Part shown: one piece after another, positions 1 to 13,500 of the stretch
Layout of the letters: each line of letters begins with the position of its first letter
Position numbering within the stretch: position 1 is the stretch's first letter
Assembly: GCA_003993805.1 (NCBI GenBank)
Contig: RSEF01000001.1
Location: forward strand, 152,402,917 to 152,466,916
Length of the DNA: 64,000 nucleotides
Reading direction: 5' to 3'
Origin: Himantopus leucocephalus
Lineage: Eukaryota > Chordata > Aves > Charadriiformes > Recurvirostridae
The notes under the pieces: generated by a model
What the model was told of the DNA's origin: nothing
Databases searched by the model: none
What the model saw: only the letters and a program-made list of their open reading frames with translations
Program-made: the position numbers and the translations under genes

Positions 1-1483
1 CCTGACAAGGAGAATGATGATACACAAATTGAGCTTTAGAGCTTCTCTTACTAGCTTAAAAATAGTTAAGCCATGTGAAACAATAAGCCGAGCCTTTATA
101 AACCATTCTGCTGGTTCAAATTTGGGTGTGGGGGGAGAAGCTGACCTACTTGAACATTAAGCTTCTTGAAGATCAAATATCCCCGGGGTTTATCAGTCCA
201 GTTTATGTTGTTGCATCAGTTTTCTTGTAGTTAGCATAGAAGCACGAATTCAGCGCGTACGCTCTGTCGTATGTTCTAGGTAACTCGACAGAAATGCAGT
301 TGGGGCCAGCCCGTGCCCCACATCAGACTGGATCACCCAGCAGTACCACGAGCGTACAGATTGGCCGTTCACGGTAGCAGAGTATTTGCTGCCCTAGTCA
401 AAACAGCGCTGACAAAACCCCCTGCAGCGTAACCCCCGGCAAAAGGGAGGACACACACCAGTCTCCTTGCTGGCGCTGGGCGCCGGTGCGATGGTGGCAG
501 TCCAGTTCAACAGACAAGTGCACTGGCGTACGTGTTTGCTAGAGAGAGGCTATGACAAAACTGGATTTAAACCACATCAGTGATTTTAATAATGTTCATG
601 GATGGATGCATGCATGATTTTTCTTCATTTTCCAAAGCTTTGTGTTCTCATGCTCGGCACTATCTGAGGTCTCTCTCCATGTAGGATATGTATGGATACT
701 TATATTTAAAAATATATCTAGATCAACAGAAAAAATCATGACAGACAACGTTTACCTTGTGAAGAAAAGCATCCACCAGGGAGCTGAACGTGCTTCAGTT
801 CAGTAGTCCGACATCATATTTTAAGTTCATAAAATTAGGGAGTTTTGTCATCCCACTGTAGACAATTCCCAAAGCAGATTCTTGGCCTCCACTTCCCTTT
901 AGTTAGTGGGTAGGACTCTGACGGGATTGCCTTTATCAGCAGTTACTGCTCAGCCAAAAACCGAGTAGGGAAGCAGCACTTTGAGGACAGAGTATATCTG
1001 AGAGATTGTTTTCAAGTATGCTTCAGAGAAGGCCGGTCTCCTCTCACAAGCTCCTTGAGCTCCCACAGCACCACACCCTGCTGTGAAGGCGAGGATGTCA
1101 AACAGGTTTGCTTTCCCTCCGGGAAGGAGGCGGGTTCAGGTCATGCTGGCTCCCTCCTCATTGGGTGCTGCCTCTGGTTCCCTGGCTCTCCACGCTCCTG
1201 CCTGGGCGATAAATAGATTTCTTGGAGGGTGGGTGGCACCTACGGTGCTGCTCACGGCTTGGCCGTAGCAGAGTCATCTGCTTTTGTTACTTGTCTTGTA
1301 CTAGGACAGGTGTTTAGGGACTTCTCTCTCTTCTTCGGTGCTCGACTGTGATGGTGAGGGAACTCTTTGGACAGAGCCTCTGATTCCAAGCTTCTCCCTC
1401 AAACTTTGGCACTGCAGTTGCCACATCTACCGTCATCGCTTGGAAAAAACAACCGGTGCAATCAAGGCACTGCATAGAAGACC
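1..1483. other. Upstream flank of XG
   Basis: No protein-coding exon is recognised. A moderately GC-rich patch lies at about 290-540. The XG promoter and 5' UTR should lie in the right part of this stretch. I see no CpG island here, unlike at GYG2, and cannot place a start site. Confidence 0.4.
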
Positions 1484-1544
1484 ATGGGGAAATTCAAAAG
1501 TATCCTGCTTTTGTGCCTTGGCTTTCTTCTCATCCATGTAAGAG
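1484..1544 (+). CDS. XG: XG exon 1: signal peptide
   Basis: ATG at 1484 in the context accATGg opens a hydrophobic leader (residues 1-20) ending HVRG, and the donor is AGAG|GTAAGT. The short basic start, leucine-rich core and cleavage after Gly fit a secretory signal. The extent of the 5' UTR is not visible. Confidence 0.8.
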
Positions 1545-4500
1545 GTAAGTGACCTTTGCCTTGGCTTATTTCTAGGGCAAGATTATTAAAAATGAAAAAA
1601 GACAAACCCCCAAACCAGCCCCCAACCTCTAAAAAAATATGCTTGTTCATTTAGAAATGCTTGCTGGCATTATTTTTGTTGCTACTGTTTCATGAGAAGC
1701 ATTTGAGTGTGTTTAGACAAGTGCTTCTGCAATTTCTAAAGAGATATATATCTTTTGGATGATCACTCATAATAGCTATGCTAGTTGGAGATTGTTATAA
1801 TTTCTTATTTTCTTTTTAGTGTTGCTCTCCTAAAATTCTTTATAAGCTTGGAGTAGAGTATAAACTTTTTAAACAGAAGCTGTAAAATGAGAGCTTCCAG
1901 GGAAACTTAACGTTTCCAAATAGATCCTTAGTCAAACACTTTTGTAGAGCTTTTCTTGGTTATTGTTATTTTGAAACACATTAGTTATACTGTAAAAACA
2001 AATTCTGGTTCAGTTTAAAGATGCTCGTGCTTTCATATTGGTGCCCACGCTTTAATAATTATAAATTAATAATTCATTAACCTTGGCCAACATATTCCTG
2101 AATATATAAAATCTACACACAAGCATATATATTTTTTTTTCATGCAGGATTAATGAAGAGTTGAATACATTTTGTACATATTTTTTGACAAATTAATAGC
2201 AGTTGGGAAAATATAGTCCCTGCTTATTGAGTTGTTTTTCTACATTCCAACAGAAATTTCTTTTAGCAAAACATTGTGTAAATCTTTTTTTGATCTAAAA
2301 CCAAATAGGATCATCCTCCTGTGCATCTGCCATACAGTGTACTTGTAACCTTTGCTTGTTGGTATATTAGCATTACTTCAAAAACTTGCAGCGCTGTGTT
2401 TGACTGCAGGAAGAAATCAGTCATTAACCACTAGTTCCAAAATTGCTGCTGCTGCTTATCCTTCCACCACCCCTGATTTAAATGGAGTCCTTAGGAGATC
2501 TTGCAGTGATGGGCAGTGAAAAAAAAACCCTTGCCTTAAATTAGGGCCATAGTTCCATTTTAACAAATGAGGGTTTATTTGGAGGTTTTTGGCAAGGAAG
2601 GTGGCAGAGAAACCGCAGAGCAGTAGGACTGTGCTGGCCTGCCCTGTAGTATGTTGTGAGCAGCGATGATTCATACGGTCTCTCATCACTGGCATGCAGA
2701 CTTCCTTGTTCTGGAGGACTCTCTTATGTTGAATATTTCTGTTCAAACAATCTGAGCACGGGCAAGCCAATTTCCATATACTCTATCAGTTTAATTACAA
2801 GGATAGCCAGCCTGACCGTTCTCGCTTTACACATGTGCTAATCTAGAGCCAGTCCAGGCCCCGCTTTGGGGAAGAAGTCATTGCTGAAAGCTGCCCTGGG
2901 ATTTGGGCACAGTCTTAGGACTGTGGAAATTATTTAATCCACTTTGAAAAGCAAAATGAATTATTAAGTTTATGGCAACAGCCACTGAATTTTATCATCA
3001 AAGTATTTACTATGTTTCAGGGGACATTTACGGGAACCACTTCTCAGTCCTAATCAAGATGTGGTATGAGACAGGCTTGGCCATGCTGGCGAAAAGCTGG
3101 TTTAAGTCCTTGTGATAGGAATGTCTGTGTCATGATTCACCTTTTTGTATTCAACCTTACTTCTTATCTAAGCTGTAACCATCTGTGATGGCTCCTAGAA
3201 ACTACCTTGCCGCCACGGCCAGGCCCGATCACATCACACCCCTTACCATATAGCATTTCCTTTATGTCCGGCTATCTTCAGTTAGTTGGCTAGACTACCT
3301 TGATGGACACACCTCAACAGAAGTGTGGCACAACCAAGGACAACATTGTACACGAAAAATGAAACCTGATACAGTTCAGAGTCTTACCTGCTCACTGCAG
3401 CTTTCCATACTTTTATCTACACTCTTTGGCTTTTGTTATTTCCAAGCTTACGCAAGTTGCATGAGGTCTCCCGTATAAGCTGAGCCACAACAACTAATTG
3501 TCTGAGCGGCTTTTAGGCCAACACAAATGAAAGAAACTTTGTAGAAACTTCTTCCACTGAAGTTCATGCTAACGTCCCACATCGCTTACTGTGGCTCGGC
3601 TGACCTGTGGTAATTCAGCTTTGGCTGTGTCTACGCTGCCCACTTAGGGTGTGGTAGGACACATCTTAGCTCCTAGTCCCCCAGTAACTGAGACCACACG
3701 CCTGTTTGAAACACACTGGAGGTCCCATTTGGGCCATACACCTCAGTTCTGAAACATACTGCAGGTCCCATTTGGGCCGTACACCTGTGTGCATACCTAC
3801 TGTGGGGAAGCAGTGCAACCTGAGGGCTCTCTCCTGCATGGAGCTGGAAAGCAGCCGAGACACTCACTCAGACCTGACTGCTCAGAAATGCTCCTCAGGT
3901 TCCTAATGTAGATGTAACCTCCACGGTCTTTAAGAACAACTGATAGATCACACGTTTTGTCAGTAACAAAGACAGCTGAAAGGCTGATGATGTTTAAGAC
4001 ACATTAACTTTACTGCATCGAGTATCACTCGCTATGCAGGTAAAAGGAACAGCATTTATTGCCAGTCAGTCAACCATGTACCACTGTCCAGCTAAGGCTT
4101 ACAAAGCTGTTGACTCAAAACTAATTGTATTCTTGGTTAATTAGCTAGGCACTTTATAGGGAGAAAATTACAGACCTGTTTGAATTTGAGACACTGTGAC
4201 TTAGTTTTAGGAATAATGTGTTTTTCACTGGAGTTAAAAGACAGAATGGGAGAGATGAAAAGCACAGTCCTGTTTTTCCTATACTGCTCGACCAAGCTCC
4301 AGTCCTCACTGTTGCTCCGTGTGAGGTCCCTGTGTACGTGCTGAAGTGCTCACCCTATCAGCAGGGATATATCAGGCAATGAATTCTCTTGTTGCTGGGT
4401 GCCAGAACTATTTCACTCCCAATACCAGAGCTGCTATCATCTGGAGGCATGTCAGCTCTATCATCCAAGGGTGTGATGGCAGCTTGATAAATCGACATAC

Positions 4501-7500
4501 CTGAACTGGTTGAAACGCTAACAGCAGCACAGCTGTTGCAATGTCAGAGCTTGGGAAGAGCTAACAACCGGTGGAGTTACTCAGCTTCTTCGGTTCACTT
4601 CTCAAACGTTGCTGCCATATTGCAAGCCTGGTAGCAGTGCCCAAACTGCCTGCTTGTAGGTATTTTTCCTACCAAAAAATAGGCCTGTAGTTATTTTTTG
4701 CTCACGTGCATCAGCGATTGTCAATCCCTTTCCATCCCATTGAGGGTAATAAATAAACAAATAAAAGTCATAGTTCTTTCAAGATTAAAAACCAATAAAA
4801 AATATGCCTTTCTGTGGCATTTTGCCTCGTGGTTAGGAGAGAGATTCAGATTGTTTTGATCAGAGCCTTCCTTCTTTTCCACAAGGGGGCTGACATCTAT
4901 GAATGTTATGGGAAAATACTATCTAAAATCTGGTCTGTAGTACAATATCTCGTGAAGGCAAATAGTCCATCCCAATTGAAAGAAGGGGTTTGAATGGGTT
5001 ATGAAAATGTAACAGTCCCATTTCCACTGTCTAAGCTTTGCCTGTCATCAATGCATCAATGCATTTTTTAATTCCTGAGGAATTTACTTAAAAAGCTAAA
5101 TCACAGCAATATATTGCACAGGAGAAGGTCATCCCCATGTCTCGAAAAACGAGCCGACNNNNNNNNNNNNNNNNNNNNNNNNNNNNNNNNNNNNNNNNNN
5201 NNNNNNNNNNNNNNNNNNNNNNNNNNNNNNNNNNNNNNNNNNNNNNNNNNNNNNNNNNAACTCTGAAAATTCCGTGATTCCGTGATTCCGTGATTTTCAA
5301 AGGGCAACAATGCTCCAGATTAAATGAAAACAAAGGCCAGAGTAAGCACTAAGATTAGCAGACAAATTAAAGCAAAGTCCTTCCTTATGTCCCAGGTCTT
5401 TTAACATCAGTGGTGGAGGAACCAGGGGCATACACTCCACACAGGGAACAGTCCTGAGTTAACAGCAACAAAGCCTCCCGGAACACAATCTATATCGCAT
5501 CAAAACCCCAACTCTACCTTGCAGATTACCATCTGCACAGAGTAGAAACTAAGATACGAGCCAGGTATTTCCATTCACAAAGACTGTACAGACCACTTTG
5601 TTTCCTGAGCACAGCAGTAACAAAAAGAAGGCTGGCTCTTTGTTCAGAAATCCAACCCAGATTTGCAGAGCATTCTTGATTTCTGTTCCGTCCAAAGGCT
5701 AAGCCACCAGATCCTCTTTTTTGCAGTTTTGAAGTTCAGATACCAACTGATGCTCCACCACCCTTTACCCAGGGTCACGCAGAGAGGATTCTCTGTGCAC
5801 TCTGGCAGCACATACAGAGGCTTCCTCAGCTCTGCGAAGGGAACCTAATTGCTTTTCTCGTTTAGTCCAAATAAGATCAGAGGTGGCTCCTGAGACTCTG
5901 CAGAGACGTTGTTGCTGACCAGACCTGCTTGCTGACGTCCAGCAACTCTTTCCAGCATTATTCTTTTCTAGAAAACACGTTCTTAATGGCATGAAGCAGA
6001 GAAGAATCAGGTCTTTCTTCTTTGCCATCTTGCATCTTAAACACACAAGCAAAGAACGTGTATGAAATGCCCTGATCATCCACTTGAACTTGTCAGTATT
6101 ACTAACCCCCTTGGAAGCAATATAAATAATTACACTGATGAGCTACTGTGACTTCAGGGGGCACAGAATTAGTTATACAACAGAATTTCTGAAACAAATT
6201 CAACTCGAAATTACGCTACTGAATAGCACTACTGAGATCTGTGCTACCCATATTGAAGGTTATTTTATGTGTATTTTACCAGTGTGCCTGGAATGAAGGT
6301 GGGATGAGGAACATTAAAAGACACTCCGTGAGCAACAGAAATAGCAAAGCCTGGCATCTCCCTGACCTCCAGCATTATCTTCAGCTCCCTCTGTTGTCTC
6401 TAAACTACCAGCTGGGGAAAGTGTGGATTAGCCAGCTGGTACTAAGGCAGTGAGGGGTCACTTAGAGAGTCCAACTCAGCTTTTCCGTGTGCCGCACTAT
6501 AGGGTTTCAGTAGAAACACTCATATAGATCTGTTGTTTGAGCCTATCTACGTGTACAGTTCTCATGTAACGTGACTGTCATTAAGCCTNAAGGGCTGACA
6601 GCTTCACAAACCGCACAGGGACAGAGAGAAGCTTTGGCGGGACAGCCCATGCCGTGGCCTAAGCTCCGCTTCCTCAAAGCTGAAAATCTGAGTTTCAGTA
6701 AGATGCGCAGACACACAGTGCTGCCTCAATCAGAGATCCCAACTCCTTTGCTCTGCCTGTAATTTTACAGCACACACCAGCTTCTTCCGCACTCACTCCA
6801 AAGCAAAATATAGAAAATTATATATGTTTTATTTTATGTATGAAGGGCACATCCCGTCATAAAGAACAGCAGCTACCTTTGAACGGCTGTTGTTTGTCCA
6901 TAGCAAAGCAAACACAATCGAACTGGAAGATTTTCTTTCATGTTTGATGTGACCATGCTGCACAGACCTAAAGCAGTACTGCCACTCTTGCTTTATTAGT
7001 GTATCTTATTTGCTGGTAATTATTTAAATGTGTTCTTGTATGAATAAGTGAGAGAGACCTTTTCATTTCCCTTGAATTCAAACTATAAACAGAAGCGGCC
7101 TAGAAAAAAAACATGAAGCCAATAATCAGGTCCATATGCTGTGGTCTGTGGACTGGAACTTAGATCTTAATTACAGATTTTAGGGCATACTCATTTTCCA
7201 CCCCAACATCAAGGGGTTGTAATGGCAATCATTGTTTACGGAACGAAAGGGCCACGATGGAAAAAAAAAAGCTACAGTAACCTCATCAAGAAATACAGAT
7301 CATGAGAGTATTACATCAAAGAAATAGTAGCCACTCATTGAGATTTTGTCCAAAGTGTCCACTCTGGGGCGTAAACGTTTATGTTCTCCCACAACTTTTC
7401 TTACATGAGTAATTTCCTTTAAACAAACCTAATGGCTTCCTGAATAAAGTTGGACCAGTAAACAGGTATGTTCTGAATCAGATACCTGGGAGAATACATC

Positions 7501-10500
7501 CTATTTTCTCATTACAGGGGAAATATGTCTCATGATTGTATAATAATCAGAAATGATCCATACAAAGAATAACACCATCTCAGCTAAAAAGAACATAAAA
7601 TGGGTCCCACGAGCAATTTAGGTAACATATTGTTCCTTTTTAGAAAATTTTTGTTCTCATTTGTGAGTCACCCACTTCTTCCTCAGTCTCTGCCAGTTTC
7701 ATAATGTTTTAAGCTCATTGTATTCACAAAACAATTCTTATTTAATTACACTGAAGAAATCATTTTTGTTCTTGTTTTTAAATAATGTAAAATCAACTTA
7801 TTTTCCCTTTCTATCTAGCTTACATTTCTAAGTCGCTTCTAATTTATATGTAACACAGGTAATCTCATCCCAACCATATGACTGCTAGCAATGCACTCAA
7901 AACCCATTAATTTAATCATATTAATGACAAAAGGGTTTATCTAACACACATTTGCATGTATGCATTTAAGATGTATGTCCACATACACGTATGTACACAT
8001 ATAGGAACATTTTCTCATGGATCTTATCTTCATTTTTAATACCAGACTATGCATATTAGTTTGTTTGCTGCATAACCTGACTCTCATTTAGCAGTATTCA
8101 TACGGTCTTATTTAAATGTGCGTCATTTTAATGGCCAGAAGCTGTGTTCATATGGATCCAGTGCAGGAGTGAGCCTACTTATGGAGATCAAAAATTGCAG
8201 AGTGATGCCGTGGTAGCCTTTTGTCAGAAAACTTCCGACTACAGTCATAACAAGGAATAGGTAGCATCCACCTGCAGAATGGCTGCAGAATCCAGCCTTG
8301 TCCCTAGTAAATACTCCTCAAAAACTGTGGGACCTCAGACCCTTGTGATCAATAAGCTCACAGTTAAAGGGTGATGGATCCATTGAACATTCAGGTCTCT
8401 AATTCAGCCACAGGCAAAAGGTGCTGCTGTCTGCATTTTAGTGACCGGATATTTGGGTCTAGTTTTCAGAAAACTAATATGGGCAAAAGTTTGTGAACAT
8501 CAAATGCGTATGCGCATGAGGACATGACTTTGCAGGGGACTGCTTTGCTGGGGTAAGATGATATCAGCTCTGTGATGTTTCAGCAGGATGTGTCTTATAT
8601 TCAAGGGAACTTAGTAAAAGCTGGTTCAGTATCTCTGTGGCAAACAGCAACCATAACCATCTCCATAGGAGAGCAAGCGGACCAACAAGGATTTTATATC
8701 ACCAGCCTTCCACACGTTATATGTAAAAGACTCGTAGAAAGTATGGGTATTAGTGAAGGAAAGTGTCCCACCCGAAAGAATCATGCCTGTAAAAATACAC
8801 GTAGCGACTTTGAAATTTAAGCTACTATATTTTGACGCTTGGCTTTATGGAGTCTGTTCTCCCCTGTCTGGCTGCTACAGAGAAGTCTACAGCTTGCTGT
8901 TTAGGCCACGTCTACACTTCAGATTTTTATAGGCACAGCTACATGTGTCGGTTTGAGATGAGGGAATTACATCCCAAATCAGGCTGGCAGTGCCAGCAAA
9001 AGTCCTGCTGCTAGTGTAGTTCATTGTGTTTGAGCAGCTAGTATAAACATAATTAAACCAGGTCCTTTTGCAATACAAACTGTGTATCCATCTGGAAGAC
9101 TTGCTTTCTTAGCTTAAGACTTTCTCATTTGCAGATAAGGACGGTTCTGTGGTGTCAGGCAGGAGCTTATAAGCATTTTCTCACATTCTCTGTTATGAAT
9201 CATTGTGGACCACCCAACAAAACCCACGATTACAATAATTTCATTTCTATGTAAAAATGGGAATACTCCCAGAAGAAAGGCTAGAAGTGATGCCAAGAAA
9301 TAACATACTAGCCCAAAGCAATAATAACAGAGATAACTCTGAGATAATACCTCCTGCATAGCTAAATCTCTTCACAACTCTATGCAGGTTAAAAAAAAAA
9401 AATCAGCAAAACCCACACACAAAAAACACCAGACAAATAAAAAACCCCAAAGGAACAAAGCTGTTTTCTCCCCACTAAAATTTCTTTCATTCTCATTTTC
9501 ATCAGTATATTTCCAGCTGTTTCTATTATGGAAGTTGGTCCAAAAAAAAAGAGGCATTTTTATATGTGGAAAATAAATTTCTTTCAGTCTGTTTGTTCTG
9601 TGAAGAAGCTTGACTAATTTATTTCTGTTGTCATTTATCTTCTGAGTTCCCTGAAGTGACTGCAGTTCCTATTGAGCTAAATATTCTNGAATTTCTTTCA
9701 GTCTGTTTGTTCTGCGAAGAAGCTTGACTAATTTATTTCCGTTGTCATTTATCTTCCGAGTTCCCTGAAGTGACTGCAGTTCCTATTGAGCTAAATATTC
9801 TCTGGGTCTCTAATGTGTTTTTGTCTTTAGACCCACCATTTTGTGGATGAAATCCGGGCTATTCAGCTATTTAACCATCTGTTATCCTCCCAAATTAGAC
9901 TCTTAAAATGTCTAGGTGCAGTCTCAGAAACAGTAATGAGCATTTAAAATTCTGCTCCACAAAATCTTACTCCTTGTGGTCATTTGACGTTATTATCGGA
10001 GGAAGTCGGGATGGAAGTCCAAGCAATCTTTTGGTTTATTGGAATATCATTTACTATGCTTCACAGATGTCCACATACAAACTGCCCATCTGTCGAGGTT
10101 TATATTTACACAGCCAAAGAGATTTCAGTGTAGATTCTGGTCTTACTCCCAATCAGTCATTCCGTGTTGGTGTCTGTTTATTTTATTACTTGGTTTATCA
10201 TGAGAAATAATAAAAAAAATATCAATCTGAATAATTTCTGCAGGGGAATTTCAGGCTTCTTTCCTCTCTTCTTAAAAGCTCTGTAGTTGTCTTCTATGTC
10301 TCCCTTGCTCTCTCAAAAGAACACCTCTTGTTTTTTCCCATTTTTTCGATAACAGAGCAGACATACAACAGAGAGGGAAACGTTTGTATTGTCCAGGAGA
10401 AGGGCAAATGTTAGTAACTGTTCCAGTACACTGTTTTGCTTTGGTTCTCCTGTAATTGGAAGCATCTGCATCATATTGTTTGAGTTCCATAAACTCTTTT

Positions 10501-13500
10501 GATTAGATTCCTCCTATTTTTTTCTTTTCCCTAACTTCAAAGAAATAATGTACCTGGAAGTTTTCCAGGATCTTCCTTCACAAGATGATTTTGTCACATT
10601 CTCTTTACAGCATTAGGACCTTGGTAGCTGCTTTCTGTATCATTCGTTCCTGCGTGTCAGGACCTGTAACAAAGGAGCTAGTTTGGCCAACGGCTCTTCG
10701 GTGTTACAGAATTATTTCTGATGACTCACTGTGATGAGAAATGGTTTGAATCCTGCTGGCAGTATCCTGCAGCAGCAGGTCTCAGGTCACCCAGCCTCCT
10801 TCAGCACTCAGGATCCCGACCAAGAATGATTTACCCAGAGGACAACATCAAAGGATGGTCAAACTTAAGTTGCTCTTATTGTCAGCACTGAAGAAATGCT
10901 TCAGAAACATAAAATTTGACCATATAAGTTGAGGCAATGCCAAGATGTCAGCCTGTGGGTAGGGTTCTGCATCGGGATCAAATGGTCCCATGGCTAAGCA
11001 GCAGCAGGGCTGTGACAGTCTGCGGGCAGGGGCTCAGGCCCAGTAAGGGCTGGTGATGTCCTCAGGGCTCCGGCAGGGAATATCTCCTGAAGAAGCCACT
11101 GGTCAATTTTATATATTTATGTATTTTGATGGATTCATATAAAAAACCCCAAAACTAGTCAGGGTCTTGGAATATTATCCATCTAACGACCGAGTCCAAA
11201 GCTTACTGGACATAGCTAGGTTGGCTGAGAGGCCAGGGCAGGGGAAGGAGAGGTGGTTGGACGAGGTGAAACTCTAAGATCAGTTCAAATAAGAGATAAA
11301 ATGCTACTCTACTAACATTAACGGGAAAGCTTTATGCTGTTATCTGCTTTTTCTTTCCAAACACAGGTTTGTCATAGCATTTTATAGGGACAGTTTTGCT
11401 TTAGAAGCCATTCACTATTTTGCGTTCCAGCCTTGTTTTATCTTTTCCGTCAGACACCAGCTATAATTAAGTTCACAGACTTACATGAAAATCCTCATGG
11501 GAATTGAAATATTTTTACTTTATGCTCCTGTGCTGATTTTTATCTGAGGATCACACAGTGTTTTAGCACTGATAATTAATCTTTCCAGGAGCTCTTTGAC
11601 ACAGTCGAGAGCTATTATTCAGGAAGAATAATTAATGTGAAGAATGCCATGAAGACGGACAGCTCCTGTCGAGAAGAGAGGGCTGAGTTGAACCCAGAGC
11701 GCTGTCGTGCGGGAGAACCTCTGATGGTGTCTCTCTGTTCCTCAGTTTCCCCACTTGAAAAATGGCTGTGAAGTGTTCAAGACTTACAAAGAAAAACACT
11801 TAACAGAAGAGTTACGTATTAAGCTTTTTAGACAGGATAATNGGTATTAAGCCTTTTAGACAGGATAATAAATAGATGCAGATCAAGAGGCTTACTTGAT
11901 AGACCACAGTAAAATATTTCTGCTTAGGGAAGCCATGGCACATCGTGACTTTTTGCGGGTTTGTGCAGGCTGATCTTATATTTGGTGTGCAAACACACGG
12001 ACAGTAAAGTTTCAGTCTGGATGAAAACTAATGGATACATACTCTGCAAANCGTATTAAGCTTTTTAGACAGGATAATAAATAGATGCAGATCAAGAGGC
12101 TTACTCGATAGACCACAGTAAAATATTTCTGCTTAGGGAAGCCATGTGACTTAGGGAAGCACATTGTGACTTTTTGTGGGTTTGTGCAGGCTGATCTTGT
12201 ATTTGGTGTGCAAACACACGGACAGTGAAGTTTCAGTCTGGATGAAAACTAATGGATACATACTCTGCAAAGAGGCGTTTCATGAAGGCTGTGCATTAAA
12301 NAGAGGTGTTTCATGAAGGCTGTGCATTAAAAGAAAAGTGGCAGATTGCAGAGAGTGGAAGTAAAACTCACATGAATAACTGTGTTCAGTTCAAAGTTGC
12401 ATGCTTCAGTTTATACATTTTAAATATTTTCCAGTTTTATTTACCTGCTGACTTCAAAGGTCAGGATGCTAACTGCCCTGCTGTGACATTTAATGACATC
12501 ATTGTCACCTAACACAGAACAGGAAGGGATCTTTTCTCCCCTTACGGATTTTTTAAGCTACTGCTGGAACAAAACTAGGTAAACTCATCTTTATATCTTT
12601 TACTGCTGGCACTTGTCACAGGAAGAATTAAAAACAAAAGTTGATTCATGTTACAAGTGATCACGAGGCAGGCTTGCCAGTAAAGCTGCTCTCTGAAGCT
12701 GAGCTAGTAAAACAGTAATGAAGCTATTAAAAGTTGTCACCTAATGATTCTGGTTTGCAAGTACCGTGCTGAATGCTACTTTCAGCCGTCTCCCGGCAAT
12801 AGCCCTTGTGCCCTGTAACAGGCAACCCGTGTTCTTCAAAGGCATGTTTGCACAGCGGCTGAATATGGATAACATGAGACAGCAGCTTCCCTTTGCGCTA
12901 CCTGAATGAATAGCTTCTTTGAGTTGATCGAGCCCATCTTGCATGGTCATTCAAGACTGTAGTGACAACAGCTGACAGCTTGCTCTGCGCCTGCTCTGGT
13001 TTGGATGGATTCTTCTTTTGCCTCCTACCAGTGTTCTGGCTTTGAGCCCTCAGACCTGGAGGTCATGGAAACCTGCCCACTGACTTAGTCTCTTTCCTTC
13101 TGTCACCTTCCTTCTAGGTCAACGTGATTTTGATTTAGCTGATGCTCTTGATCACCCAGGTAAGTAAATCTCCTATCCATATTTTACTATGGCATTCAGA
13201 ACCCAATACTAAATCTTAAGTCCTTTCCCTTGAGGGCTGGAATATGAAGTGCCTAGTACTTAAGTTTAAGATACACAGAATTGAGAAATGCTAGATTTCA
13301 ATTTTTCTGCCATAAAATTAAAATTTTCTTTAAAAGAAAAAAAAAACCAATGGCTTTGAAAACATACCCCTTTATTTTTAGCTTCTGTCATGATATATAA
13401 AGATTTATTGAATGCAGCTCTCTAGATATGCAGATACCTTCTTTTGATAAGTTGAAAAAGTTTAAGCTGTTATTGTTTATTGGTATGTCTTTGTGCCCCA

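Larger units (their letters stand above)
1545..13117 (+). other. XG: XG intron 1 (11.6 kb)
   Basis: Long first intron with GTAAGT donor and TTCTAG acceptor. It holds one 100-N gap, single Ns with duplicated flanks (9688, 11842, 12051, 12301), a lone N at 6589, a 43-bp tandem duplication and possible old DNA-transposon scraps. No convincing exon of another gene was found. Confidence 0.6.
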
